Assembly (NCBI GenBank): GCA_003991915.1 | Contig: RQTK01000155.1 | Span: forward strand, 1 to 64,000 | DNA from: Elysia chlorotica | Lineage: Eukaryota > Mollusca > Gastropoda > Plakobranchidae | DNA: 64,000 nt | Reading direction: 5' to 3' | In this document: piece after piece, positions 1 to 11,823 of the stretch | How the letters are laid out: every line of letters starts with the position of its first letter | How positions within the stretch are numbered: the first letter of the stretch is position 1 | Made by a program: the position numbers and the translations under genes | The notes under the pieces: generated by a model | Database searches by the model: none | Seen by the model: the letters and a program-made list of their open reading frames with translations, nothing else | Told to the model about the DNA's origin: nothing

Positions 1-445
1 ATGTATTTAGAAAAAAAGTATTGAGATAAATAGAATTTAGGTTTTATAATCAATGTAAAGAATTTAAATGGTTCACCCGTGTAGCCTTTTCTAAGTTATT
101 TTTCAAAATATAAAAGATCAAATCGTTCAGAAAGGTCAAATATTTAAATAATTTGTATGAATTTTCACATCTTTTTTAAAAGGACAATACAATTGTTTAG
201 TACCTTTGGACACCATAGGAATATATTCTTAATAATTTAAACAGGAGTTTAAGCTGATAAATTTTCCATTGTCTAAAATAGCTTCACCATGATACTTGAC
301 ATAACAAAAACAATATGATATAATTCATTAACTGAAAAATTTAGCGTTTTATCTGTTTTAGTTTAATTATAACAATTTGTACGCTGATGTCAGCCTTTAT
401 AAACATATTCAGATTGAAATACAAAAACATGCTGTATAATATTAC

Positions 446-3400
446 ATAATGCTGATGCAGCCGCTTGTCTATCTTTGGAGGGGTTGTGCTGCGAGTCAAG
501 GCTGAGAGGGGACTGCCTGTCTGGGCACGATCATGTGGTGAAGCAGCTAGGCCTGGGGTCCGTCTCATGCCACTACGGCTGTATGGACCCCCGCGATGGT
601 CGCTGTCATGGTCACTATCGTCATGCTCAGGTTCACAGGCTTTCTCTAGCTGGACATCAGCAATGGCGCTGAAGATAGACCTGTTAGAGGAGAACAAGTG
701 TTTGAAAAATGTAGATGAGGGTAAAACTTGCAATAAAATTACTTCTCACATTTTGTCATTGGTTTTGCATTCATACTATGTATGGCTTCCTTTTGAAAAG
801 TTATTTAATCTAAAATCTCCTTCCAAATTTGAAAAAAAAATGTGGTGGGTGAAATCTCAAAAATTGTTAGTCCTTTTTTTTTTATCTTTAGATCTGAATT
901 TCAAAAACTTCAGAGCTTTAAATCCTTTTTCTTTCATGAACACAGACTCTTAAATATTTTTGACGAGCAGATATGATGAAATATTAAGATTTTGATGGAA
1001 AATTAGGTGGGAATTATGAACTTTGAATAAACTTTATTGTAGGTTTAACAAAATTTTAGCTCTCATGATCGTGGCAAGTCGCAATATATCAATTGTATCC
1101 ATTTGAAAATTAATACCAAAACATACTTGAGGTGTGGTCTCACAGATTCCAAATCATTTGGTCGAGACAGCAGTGCTAGCAGAATTGGGTCAGACAGGAA
1201 GTAAAACCTGGGGAACGCCCGCCGCTTGTTGTCCAGGTAACCAATCAGACTCTTGAAACAGATCTCTAGCTCTTCATGGATGTGCCTCAGCACCACTGCT
1301 TTCGGCACTTCACCACCATAACAGCACTACGGAGAATAAATGTAAAAGATTGGGAGTGCCAGTAGCTCAGTCAGTTAGTGTTGTGATATCATGAGCAGGA
1401 GATCCAATGTTTGAATCCCAGATGGTATGGCATTGTTGCATAAACATAGGAGATATAAAAGTAAACAAATATTAAATGTAAGTAGGTGTACTTCTGTATT
1501 TAGTTCACTGTATGTCCCAATAGGTTTTCTGTCTTTACAAAACATTTAATCCAATTTTTGTTCACGCTGTTTACATTAGTTGCAGGTATCAATTACTAGA
1601 GTCACTATTTTCGCTTAACTTCAAATTTCTCAGATATAAAATCACAAATAAACTGCATATCATTTCAAAATATAAAAAAAAAATATTAACCTGCAAAACA
1701 TTCCGCGTGTCAAATGCTCTCTTCATCATCTTTGTCCATCCTTTGTCAATTCTAGAATATCTTTTTGCTTCCTGTGGTAGCTCCTAAAAGACAGAAAAGA
1801 TAATTATATATTAAAACAATAATTTATATTGTGTTTTTTAATTCAAGTCGATAACCCTCTATAGTTTATCTGATGCAAGTACAGTCCATTTTACAGTTTG
1901 ACATATTTTCACCTTACTTTGTAAAACCACATCTCTATTCTTTAAATCCATATAGAGCATGTTCTTTGTACCTTAACACAAACATAACTTCATAAACCTA
2001 AACAAAATGATCCATAATGAATTCATACAAAACAAAACTGGAGATACAATGGCAAATTACTCTGAAGTGTATTGATAAAGTTTTGCATGATACCAAAAGA
2101 TAAAGGGAGAAGTTCCTAAAGAATTTACAACTACAATTGAACTACATGAAAATATAGTCAGCATCAACTTACCCTGACAGCCAAAGAGTTACTAAACACG
2201 GCCTCCAGAAACTGCCACAGATCCTGCACTTCTAGCCAGAGCTCCAACACCTCAGCCACCTCCTTGAGTTTTTCTGCCCAAGAGGCGGCTTCGTCTCGCA
2301 GTGGACCAATGTATCTGGCGTCAGAGGGAACAATTTAAGTTCAAGATAGAAAAATAAGCCTGATATTAAATTTAACAAAAAATGCATTAACAACCGTATG
2401 CAGTTATGCTTCATATCACAGTGAGCCAAGATATCTGAGTCAGAATAACAAGTCCAGTTGTGGTCCACAATATTCAGATACTGATAGGCCTATCAGGGCA
2501 GAAAATGTTACCAGATATGTTAAGCTTACTTTAAAGAGATGCTTTTATTTCACAAATCCAGTTTTATTTCTTTATCCAGTTCAACCTTTTGATATTGCAT
2601 GATTCAAGGCATATTCCTGTGTGCGCCCTATTGGGGGATTTTGCAAAAATTTATAAAAGGTACAAGCTTTCATATTTATTGTTTTGAAATGAAAGGTGTG
2701 CATTAAAAATGAATTGCTGGCACAAGAAGACGATCATTGCACAGCATGATGGGAAAAGGTTAATCCTTTGAGCTTGAGACACCCCGCTGTGGAGCTTGTT
2801 TTTTTACTGAGCACTGTAACGCCGCCTAATAACCATGTAGATCTAGATCTAGAATGGACTAAGAACTACACAGTAACACAACAGTGAATACATATTTTGA
2901 TGATAGACAGTGTGGGCCTAGAAATCATTTTCAGCTCAGGAGGCTAGGTATAGAGTCAGAATACTGCCAGGGATCAAAAACTCATCTTATAAAATATATA
3001 TTTCACTATGGCACTCATTTTGAGAGATTGCTACAACAAAAACAAACTAGAGAACATTGTCCACACCTCGAGGTGAGCATGGTCGCCAGAAGAGCCTCTG
3101 CATCTTCCAGCTGCTCCAACAGGCGCTCAGTGAAAGCTTTGTCCAGGAACATGGGGCCCCTCTTCTTGTAATGCTCGAAGTTCAAAACCTGATACAGCAA
3201 ACATTTGAAAAACAGTTAGGCATATCTGTACTTCATATATTGGCTAAATTTATGATAATATTTTATTAGTTTCTTCTTTCTCAAAGCAATCCTTGATTCT
3301 AAACAAACATAAAGTTTTCAAATGTTTCATTGATTTTTTTTAAATCTTCTGTGTACAATAGTTTGTTTGCTGCGTTAGTTCCTTCATTTAACATTTACTT

Positions 3401-6400
3401 TACAGATTAATTAGTCATGAGTCTCTGCAAACAATCTGAATTATCTCCTCATATCTGACCTGCTCCGTCCACTCCTCCTCTGTGACCCTCATCTTGATCT
3501 CAAGTTCCAGCTCTCGACTGGCACCCTTGCAGATCTCCTCAATCTCACTTCTATGACTGCAAAAACAAATTAAGCAATTTGGCTACAGAAACCAAAACCT
3601 CAAAATGATAGGAAAATAACAAGTAAGCAATATTGTTTCAAAATGAAAATATAGGTTATGAAACCATAAAATTATGGTGTCACATAGTTGTAATGTGTAG
3701 CCTACCTGATTTAGAGTAACAACCTGAGACAAATTCTCACCACAGTTGTATAATATCCTATCTCAATTCTATAATAGTCTCAATTTTTAGTATTTTATAG
3801 ATGAGATAGAACGTTATTCAATTAAAGCGGTGAAATGATTTAAATCAGTCATAATTTGATTAAAATCTAAAGTTCAAATCCTTAAGAAAAACAAATTTGA
3901 GGAAAGAAATACTTAAACTGAGTAATTGGACTTGTTGGTGGGACAAGGCAGACGAATGATTCTCTAAGAACTACACACCTGATCAGTCCAATATCCAGCA
4001 AGTGGCAGAGTTTGAACACATTTCCCTCTAACTGGAAGGAGCTGTGGGTTACCTGCATCACTTGGAGCCAGTGACGGTTGCGAATTTCCTGTCACAGAAA
4101 CAGACAAAATGCATGATTTTACCAACAGAAATTGTAGCAAAGAACAGGAATTTCTAATTTTTGTTTATGTTTGGTTTTTCTGCAATTAAGAGACTAGTTG
4201 TCATATTTATGTTGTTAATAAAATTGAAAGAAATTAATGGTTTTTATTAAATAAAACTGGTGACTCAATGATGAAAATGCTAGACAAAATAAGGTAGAAT
4301 CAGATAAAATAAAAATACAGCTATAGGTACAATAGCAACAACTGCAACAATGGCATGATGGAGGAAAATAAAAGAACATTTTTTAATGATGATAAACAAA
4401 AATTACTTCAACATTGTCTTTGTTTCGTGGATCTAAACACAAGTGATAGAGTCATCAAATTAGAGTCTTTTTTAACAATAATAAAATGCAAGATCTGAAA
4501 AAGTTTACGCTCAGAGTATAGGTTCATGTAAATATAATTTCTTTAGGTTGACAGTTTATCTAAGCAGAATTGAAACTGTCAAAGAAACAACACAATTTTA
4601 TAATATGAAAATTCATGGGGGAGCTGTGGGACTAATTTTAAAAACAATGTTCATTTTCCCTAACTAGTTGCACATCAAGATGTGTGGTCAATAAAAGCTG
4701 AGAAAATTTGAGATATTCACAACAAAGCAATGGGCCAAAGCAAACAAAAAACATTGACCTTCGAACAGAATTGGTAGCATCTAGCAATGAAGTTGGCATC
4801 TAGCCCAACTGATCAATTATCTCAAAGTGTTGTACCTGTATATTAGTCAAATCATTGTAAACAAGTTTCATATTGCTATTGACATTGCTCTTTTTAATAG
4901 GGTTTTACCTTGTGTAATTCACCTGAGATAGTACTTTGTCCTTAATTTATTTCAATTGTTGTTGTTTTTTAATGAAAGAGAGTGTCAACGTTTACTTATA
5001 AATTGTTTTGAAAAGACAAATATTAACAGAAATGTCTTTTTATCAAGTTTCTTTAGTCTTAAAGATGATCTGAACGAATAATGGCATGATATACTTATGT
5101 TAATATTGATGGTTTTTGGGCATGCACCAAGTAATGTAGGTTAAATCTTATATAACGTCATGTGTTCATACCTCAAAATGCATGCACAAGTACCATTAGT
5201 TTGTATTTATATAATGGTGGGGAATGTTAAAAAGAGAAATATGTCCTCTTGTGAAAAAAGAAAAAAAGACATAAAAATTTATTCATAGTTAATTTATAAA
5301 TGACTGATGCAGCGAGTTTCATACATGTGTTTTAAAAAGCAGCATCTAAAAATACTGCAGGCAGTATTTAAACGGCCAAGAAAAAAATCATTGTCTGCAA
5401 TGGAAATGATGGAGAATTAAAATGAAGTGATAAGTGAAAATGTTTTGCATCCATTTTTTTTTTTTTCATTGAAAATTTTGCCAAAGTGTAATATCTGGTG
5501 CAAATCAATGAAAAGATGACAGCCGGATGAATTGTGCAAACTATAAGTATTTACCCTAAGCCCTCTTAAAATGCTATACAGATTTAGGCAAACATATTGT
5601 AAAAATAATCTAAAATAGTTTTCAAATACACAGCTTTGAAAATAAAAATAGGAATCTAAAAAGGAAAAGCTTGAAGTAGAAAAACAATAACCAAAGAACA
5701 TGAACTTACTATGGCTTTCTACCTAAATCTAAATATTTCAGGCACTTAAAAAAAAGCAACTAGTAACATTTTATCAGCTAAACATGTTTGCTTTCACACT
5801 GATTTTGAAAAGGGAATGGTCACATAAGAGAGAGGAGAAGTCAGTGAATTAAACATTAAAGATACTCATTCGGTATCAATTAAAAAGAGACATTAGATGA
5901 CAATAAAAAACCTTCCCTCAAATTGGAGGTATATGGCAGTTTAAATCCACTCTTCACAGCAGCAAAGGCCCAACTACTTGGCCAAATACAATTCACGTAA
6001 TTTAGAAAAAGATAAGAGAGCTAAAATAGGGAAAAGTTTTATTTAACAAACAAAAAAGAAATATGCATGCATATGTATATTTTTATGTAAGTGGTGATAG
6101 GATAAATCTGATGCCTGGGAATAAAAAAGGATAATGGGGTGGATGTTTTTTAGAATTTTAATAACATTTCAGTAAAATCAATGCATTCAAAAATGTATGT
6201 GTTTACATTTTCAGTGACCATATTTGGATGCATTATTGTTATTGCAGATTTCTGCCCATGTATAATCCATTGTATCTATGTATAATTAAATTTCCATTAA
6301 ATCATTTATATTATTAATTGCTTCTTCCTAACAACCTAACCATACACATGATAAAATGTCCTCAATTTTGGGGTCCAAATAATTCAGTTCTATTTCAATT

Positions 6401-9400
6401 TGTATAAAAAAAAATATCTTTATAAAATGTATTTTGGCTCTTGCCCAAATCATGGACTGAGACTTTCAATGAGCACATACAAAAATATGGGAATGGAACA
6501 CATAATGAGTGATTAAAAAAGAGCAAATCAATGAGTAAAATAAGACAAATGTTGGATGAGGAGCATTCAGATGAAGTTGATATTACTGGGTGGATGGGGA
6601 AAGAGAGACAGAAAGGAAGGGTAAGGGACCTTAGGGGGGGAAAGTGCAAACAAATGCCCAATAAAGAATGGAATGATCACAAATGAAGGCAAACAAATTA
6701 AGAAGATAAAAAAAAGGATTGCAAACCAAGAGCTTCCACTGAAAAGCTCTAGCTCCAGCAAAACAAAGAAGCATAATATACTTACACTTATATTGAAACG
6801 ATTATTGCCCTGTTGATGTAATACCATATTTACACATCTATTTCATTCAAATAATTTTCCTAGGATAGTAGTTGATACCTTGTACAAACAGAAAAACAAA
6901 TAGGCATACAGACAGACCAACAGACAGATAGAGAAAGGAGAAATTTGTTGAAAAATGTTTATATCTTATATAACTTTCATTATATTTGTTCATAAGAAGG
7001 AATAAACTGAATGATATTTACAGATACATTTTTATACACATTTGTTCATGAAAGTTAGTTTATTGGCATGTCATTTACAGATTGATTTTTAAGTATATTT
7101 GTTTAGTTAATTGAAACTATTAATAGAAACAAAAGGTAAGGACAATGAGTGAGGAAATGTAATTTTGTGATGATGAAAATTAGTCTGCGACTCATATTAA
7201 TATTTCTTTTCCAAGCGATTCTTCATAGCATATGTTTGTTCCATATAAACACTTGTCAAATTTCATAAGAGAATATTAAAGCCAATACGTGTGAAGAGAA
7301 GGATTTGTTTGTTTTTGGTTGTTTAACAGTATGTAAAATGATAAATTTGCTTTTGGGTAGGAGAAACAAAAATAATGACAAAAGTTAAAAGAGAGATGTG
7401 ATCTTAGATTTGAGAATGGAAATGAAAGAATGTTTGTTGGTCTGAAGAAATGCAAAGTTCAAACAATAAGCTTTCATTTGATTTGGCTGGTTTGGGAAAC
7501 ATCTCATTTTGTGATGCAACTAATAAAGGGCAGTTAATTATTCTGAGATGAATGATGAGTGTCATAGGATACACAGTATTTAACCTTCCTGGCAGTTCAA
7601 AATTATACTGAAATTTTCTATTCATTGTTTTTATTTTTCATTAATGTTTTTAACAGCCCTTTATCAGCTGCAAAAAATATGGAAAAGGTTAAATAAATCA
7701 TTACATAAAATCCAGTGCAAAAAATACTAGTATCAGAAAAAGAAAATGTTGAAAGACATACTGGAAGAATCCACCATATAAAGGATTCAGTGGACTTTTT
7801 GTTTACTGCTGTTGTTGTTTTTTTATGAATTGATATACACTTAAAAATAACTAGGTTCTCTAACAAATATTGAAGGAAACTATATGCTTCAAGCTATAAC
7901 TGTATGAAAGAAGCAGCTAAATTATGACTAATAGTCATGTCACATTTGCTTTGTGATTATATTTCAATATCAAATTGGTAAATGTGGGACAAAACTGTGC
8001 AATTAAGTGAAAACTGTGTGGTTATTGATTTTTTTTTTTTCAACATAAAAATGCACAATATTATTAGATAAAAAGTATAAAGCTTACCTTAGATGCCAAT
8101 TTCTGCAGTAAGGGGAAGTACTCTAAGTAAGTCTGAAGTTTTGTTTTCAGGTCATTGTAAGCATCCCAGTCTTTCAGCTTGCTGGGGAGAGCTAGGCATT
8201 CGTCCCAATAACCTTCCACCTGGAGGATAAAAGTTCAATAGTTATGCCAACTTAAAGGTGGGTTTTACGAGTTACAATTGTTGGATTGAAAAATTCAAAT
8301 ACGTAAGGGCAATACATTTTATTTCGAAACTTACTGCAAGCTAAGCTGTAGCCAGAAAGTTTTACACCTACCTCGGTTGATGATCCCTCCAAGTCTACCT
8401 CAGCCCAGAGAGTGTCTCTGAACTTATTGTCAAAACGGATGAATTTTTGGAACAATCCATAAAGCTGGCTCAACAAATCCAATTCCTGTAAAATAAGAAC
8501 AGTATCATTTGAAATATGCAGCCTTTGCATAATTTATTCAAAAAAGTACCAAATATTTTTTTGGTTAAACAATCTTATCTCTTTTTCATCGATGACGTAA
8601 AAACAACTTTATTCCTTGAATTAGTAAAAATATCAATCTATTGATTTCAATAAAAAGAAATTATTTTGATAATTGACTTGACAAAAGCATGATAACAAAT
8701 CAGTATGCTTATCAAAAGTCTTTGGCAGCATAGAAAAAACAAAAGTGAAGTTAAAATTAATGCAGATACAATTTAACTTTTATATATGTAGATGCCATGT
8801 TTTAATTACACATGGATCATAACCTCTAAATTTTATAGTAAGAAATATTTAGTGAAAAAGATGCACATAAAAACAAAACAAAAAAAATTAAGTTATGCAT
8901 TCACTCATTCAAAGCTAGATAACCCATCAATGTCCTTTATTAGTAAGGGTTTGGGATTGAATAAAAGTTTCATCTGTTCTATCCTCATGGCATAAAATAT
9001 AAAAATGCCCAAAGAAGTAAGGCAACAGTACCGCAGACATTCAGAAGAAAAGATTCTTGAAGAAATAGGCCTAAATTTTGATGACGAGAAAATTACAGAT
9101 CTAAGATTTGCAGATGATATTGCATTAATGACCACCACAGTAAAAAACATGGAAAAATATCTTAACTTCCAAAAACTAAAAGATTGGTGTCAAAATACAT
9201 AGAATACAAATTAACATAGCCTATGTACAAGGTATATCCTTTTAGAATTGCCAAGTCTTACCTCTCCAGTTTTGTCAAGCTCTGGGAAAGGTTTGCAAGC
9301 AATGCCAAAGAGTTTAGAGACAGAGTCCAGTGTTTTCCTCTTGGCATCGTAGATTGTGTATCTGTGCTGAAAATCGTGGAGACGAGCAACTGCCTCAGCT

Positions 9401-11823
9401 GGCTGGATACCTGGTACTGACGGTCCTTGGGCGTCAAATGCATTTCTAAACTGGATAACCTCCACAACAAATGTCTATGGAAGAGAAAATGTATCAGCAT
9501 TGGAGAACAAACTTAATGAAGGGTGTTTTTGTTTAAAGGATAATAGGTCTAACACACTTATAATCAATTTTGATTACCAAATTGGGGTACATTAATTTAG
9601 ATAAAATTGACAAACATTTATACCATTAGATGAGATAAGGAGAAACGTCATTTCTCCTTTAAAGGTACATTTCATGGATGAAACATTCAGCAAAATCATT
9701 TGAGCACATAGAATGAATTTTGCCTAAGTTGCATAGCATCAGAAAAGTTAAGAAATTTTATAAACCATTAATTTTATCATAGGTACATATAGAAATAACA
9801 AAACCTAGTCTTAAATTAGTCCTATACTTCTTAATTTAAGTGCATATTTATCAACCCTGCCTTTTTGACAGAAATCAGTTCCACAATGTCAATCACCATC
9901 ATCATCATCATATGCCGTGCTTCGTTGGCGATCATGTTCTTTCACACAGCTTGATCTTTTGTTGCCTTAAGTGCCTCCATCACATCCACCGCATTAATCC
10001 ACAAAACTAGACCGTCAATAATTTCACAATAAGATTTTTTGGATAATCATTCTAAAAATTGGGTGACCCTACCTTGACTTGCTTATCCAGCTCCTGTTCG
10101 AAGGCGCCACGTCTTTCCTTGAGGAGAACCTCTCTGACTTGCTCTGCAAGCTCCATAAGTGCGGTCCATTTTTCCCTCAGGCTGTCGACCTCCTCAACCT
10201 CTTGGCGCGGCAGTCTCAACTCAAACTCTCTGGGAGTACAAAGAAATCGTTCAAAAGGAGAAAAAATGAGAAATAACAGTGTAAGTCTTTGTTGTAGTTT
10301 TTTTTGTTTTACAAATATTGGAATGATGATATAAATGAAGAAAGCGAAAATATATACCACATTATAGTCGAAGTTAAATGTAATGTCCAGAGATTTTGAC
10401 AAAGTTTGTTTCTTAAAAAAAAAAAAAAAGAAATCTCGACTCCTCCAGATTAGAATCAGGATATATTATTACAATGTTTTCGTCTTTTTACATTGCATTC
10501 CATACTTTTCTATATCATGTTACTGGTATTATGATAAAATAAGAGTTTTTTAAAATAGGCAAAAAATCTGTGTAAAAAAATTGTCTATAAATCAATATCT
10601 TAAGTAGCAAAATTTAGCAGTTGGTTTAGTCACCTGAGCTTGTGGTACATTGTCTCCAGAGGCAAGTAGATGCCGTCAATCTTGTTCTCCATATCCCTAA
10701 GCTCCTCTAGCAGGTGAAGTGCCGAGTTTAACTGGTCCAGGGTCTGAACATGTTGCTCAAGTCTTGCTTGGACGTTGCTTCGATATGTCACAACACTGTC
10801 CAATTTTTTCTGCATCAAACACATGAGAATATAAATGCAATTGCAATTTGATGCAATTTTCATAAATCAACTTGCTATTTTTAGTGCTTAATGTACTTAT
10901 TTTTGTCCTTGTTTAGATTATGATTCTAGTAAGAACATACGATTATTTTGTAATTCCAATGCAATAGAAACTATCACAGGCTTTGGAATACTTTTTCAAA
11001 GTGTATCAGCAGTTGGCTTGTCTTACCTTAGCTTCCTCATGCAGCACAGAAGCAAATTTGGTTTTCCAAGCCATGGAGAATCCATGCAAGCTGTCCTTGA
11101 TTGGGTCAGAGAACAGGTTGATTGGACCTACAGGTAGGCGAGCGGGGATGCCCAGAACTTTCTTCTCTAGGTACAAGTAACGCTCAACCTGCAGTGGGGT
11201 TAGAGGTAATTTATTTAGCATAAGGTGCAAAGATAGAGAGGCAGGCAAACAGACATATGGACAAACATACAAGAAATTTAGGAGAGCAGAAAAGAAAAAA
11301 AGGAGAAAAAAGGGGGAAGTGGCTATTGAATAAAGAAATAAATTAACTTTGAAATTATCAGAAGTTCACAAAATGAGACTTTTGCATTGAATTGATTGGC
11401 TTTACAAAGTAGGATTTTACTTTACATACCTCTCGATTGATTGCAACCACGCCAGGGTCACCCATCACAAACTCATTGAAGTTGCCGTACATATCATCAC
11501 GCCACAAGAAATTGTAATAGCTGAAGTGAAACAGGTGTCTGTTAACCAACCCACCGAGTTCTGGCACACAAAAGAAGTAAAATATTACTAAAGAAATATG
11601 TAAAACCATTCGAAGCATGCATCTTGATTGAAGGTGCAATAACTCAATGAAATGGATAAGTTTCTAATTAAAAGAGAGATGCTGTCTTTAATGAAAGAAC
11701 CATAACCTAGAAACATACCATCAATGACAGCTGTGAGTTGGGACACAAGTTCCTGGATATTTCCATCACTGCTGATCATGCCGTAGAATGATTCATCACC
11801 AGATTCGCTCATCCATGATATTT
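446..11823 (-). CDS. DNAH5/DNAH8-like: Dynein heavy chain coding exons 23-37 (residues about 1277-2006, tail end and DHC_N2/linker)
   Basis: Exons: 23, 11719-11823; 24, 11430-11560; 25, 11027-11188; 26, 10634-10809; 27, 10073-10229; 28, 9262-9474; 29, 8372-8485; 30, 8088-8219; 31, 3979-4088; 32, 3460-3556; 33, 3067-3188; 34, 2173-2314; 35, 1691-1783; 36, 1127-1326; 37, 446-680. Exons 28-36 give the DHC_N2/linker blocks (for example EVIQFRNAFDAQGP, YGLFQKFIRFDNKF, ELEICFKSLIGYLDNKR, FPRFYFLSDPILL). Exon 37 begins KSIFSAIADVQLEK as expected for the family, then departs into an Asp/His- and Ser/Pro-rich stretch ending STTPPKIDKRLHQHY before a GTAATA donor. Everything from 1 to 445 is read as the next intron. 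The gene continues beyond the left edge. Confidence 0.85.

Noticed and set aside
465..953. 162-codon plus-strand open frame
   Set aside because: It is the antisense shadow of dynein exon 37 extended into intron sequence; no start context or domain.
5417..7866. Several 70-95-codon minus-strand frames in the 4 kb dynein intron
   Set aside because: Phe/Ser/Leu/Ile-rich products of AT-rich DNA with no domain, splice support or conserved dynein sequence.
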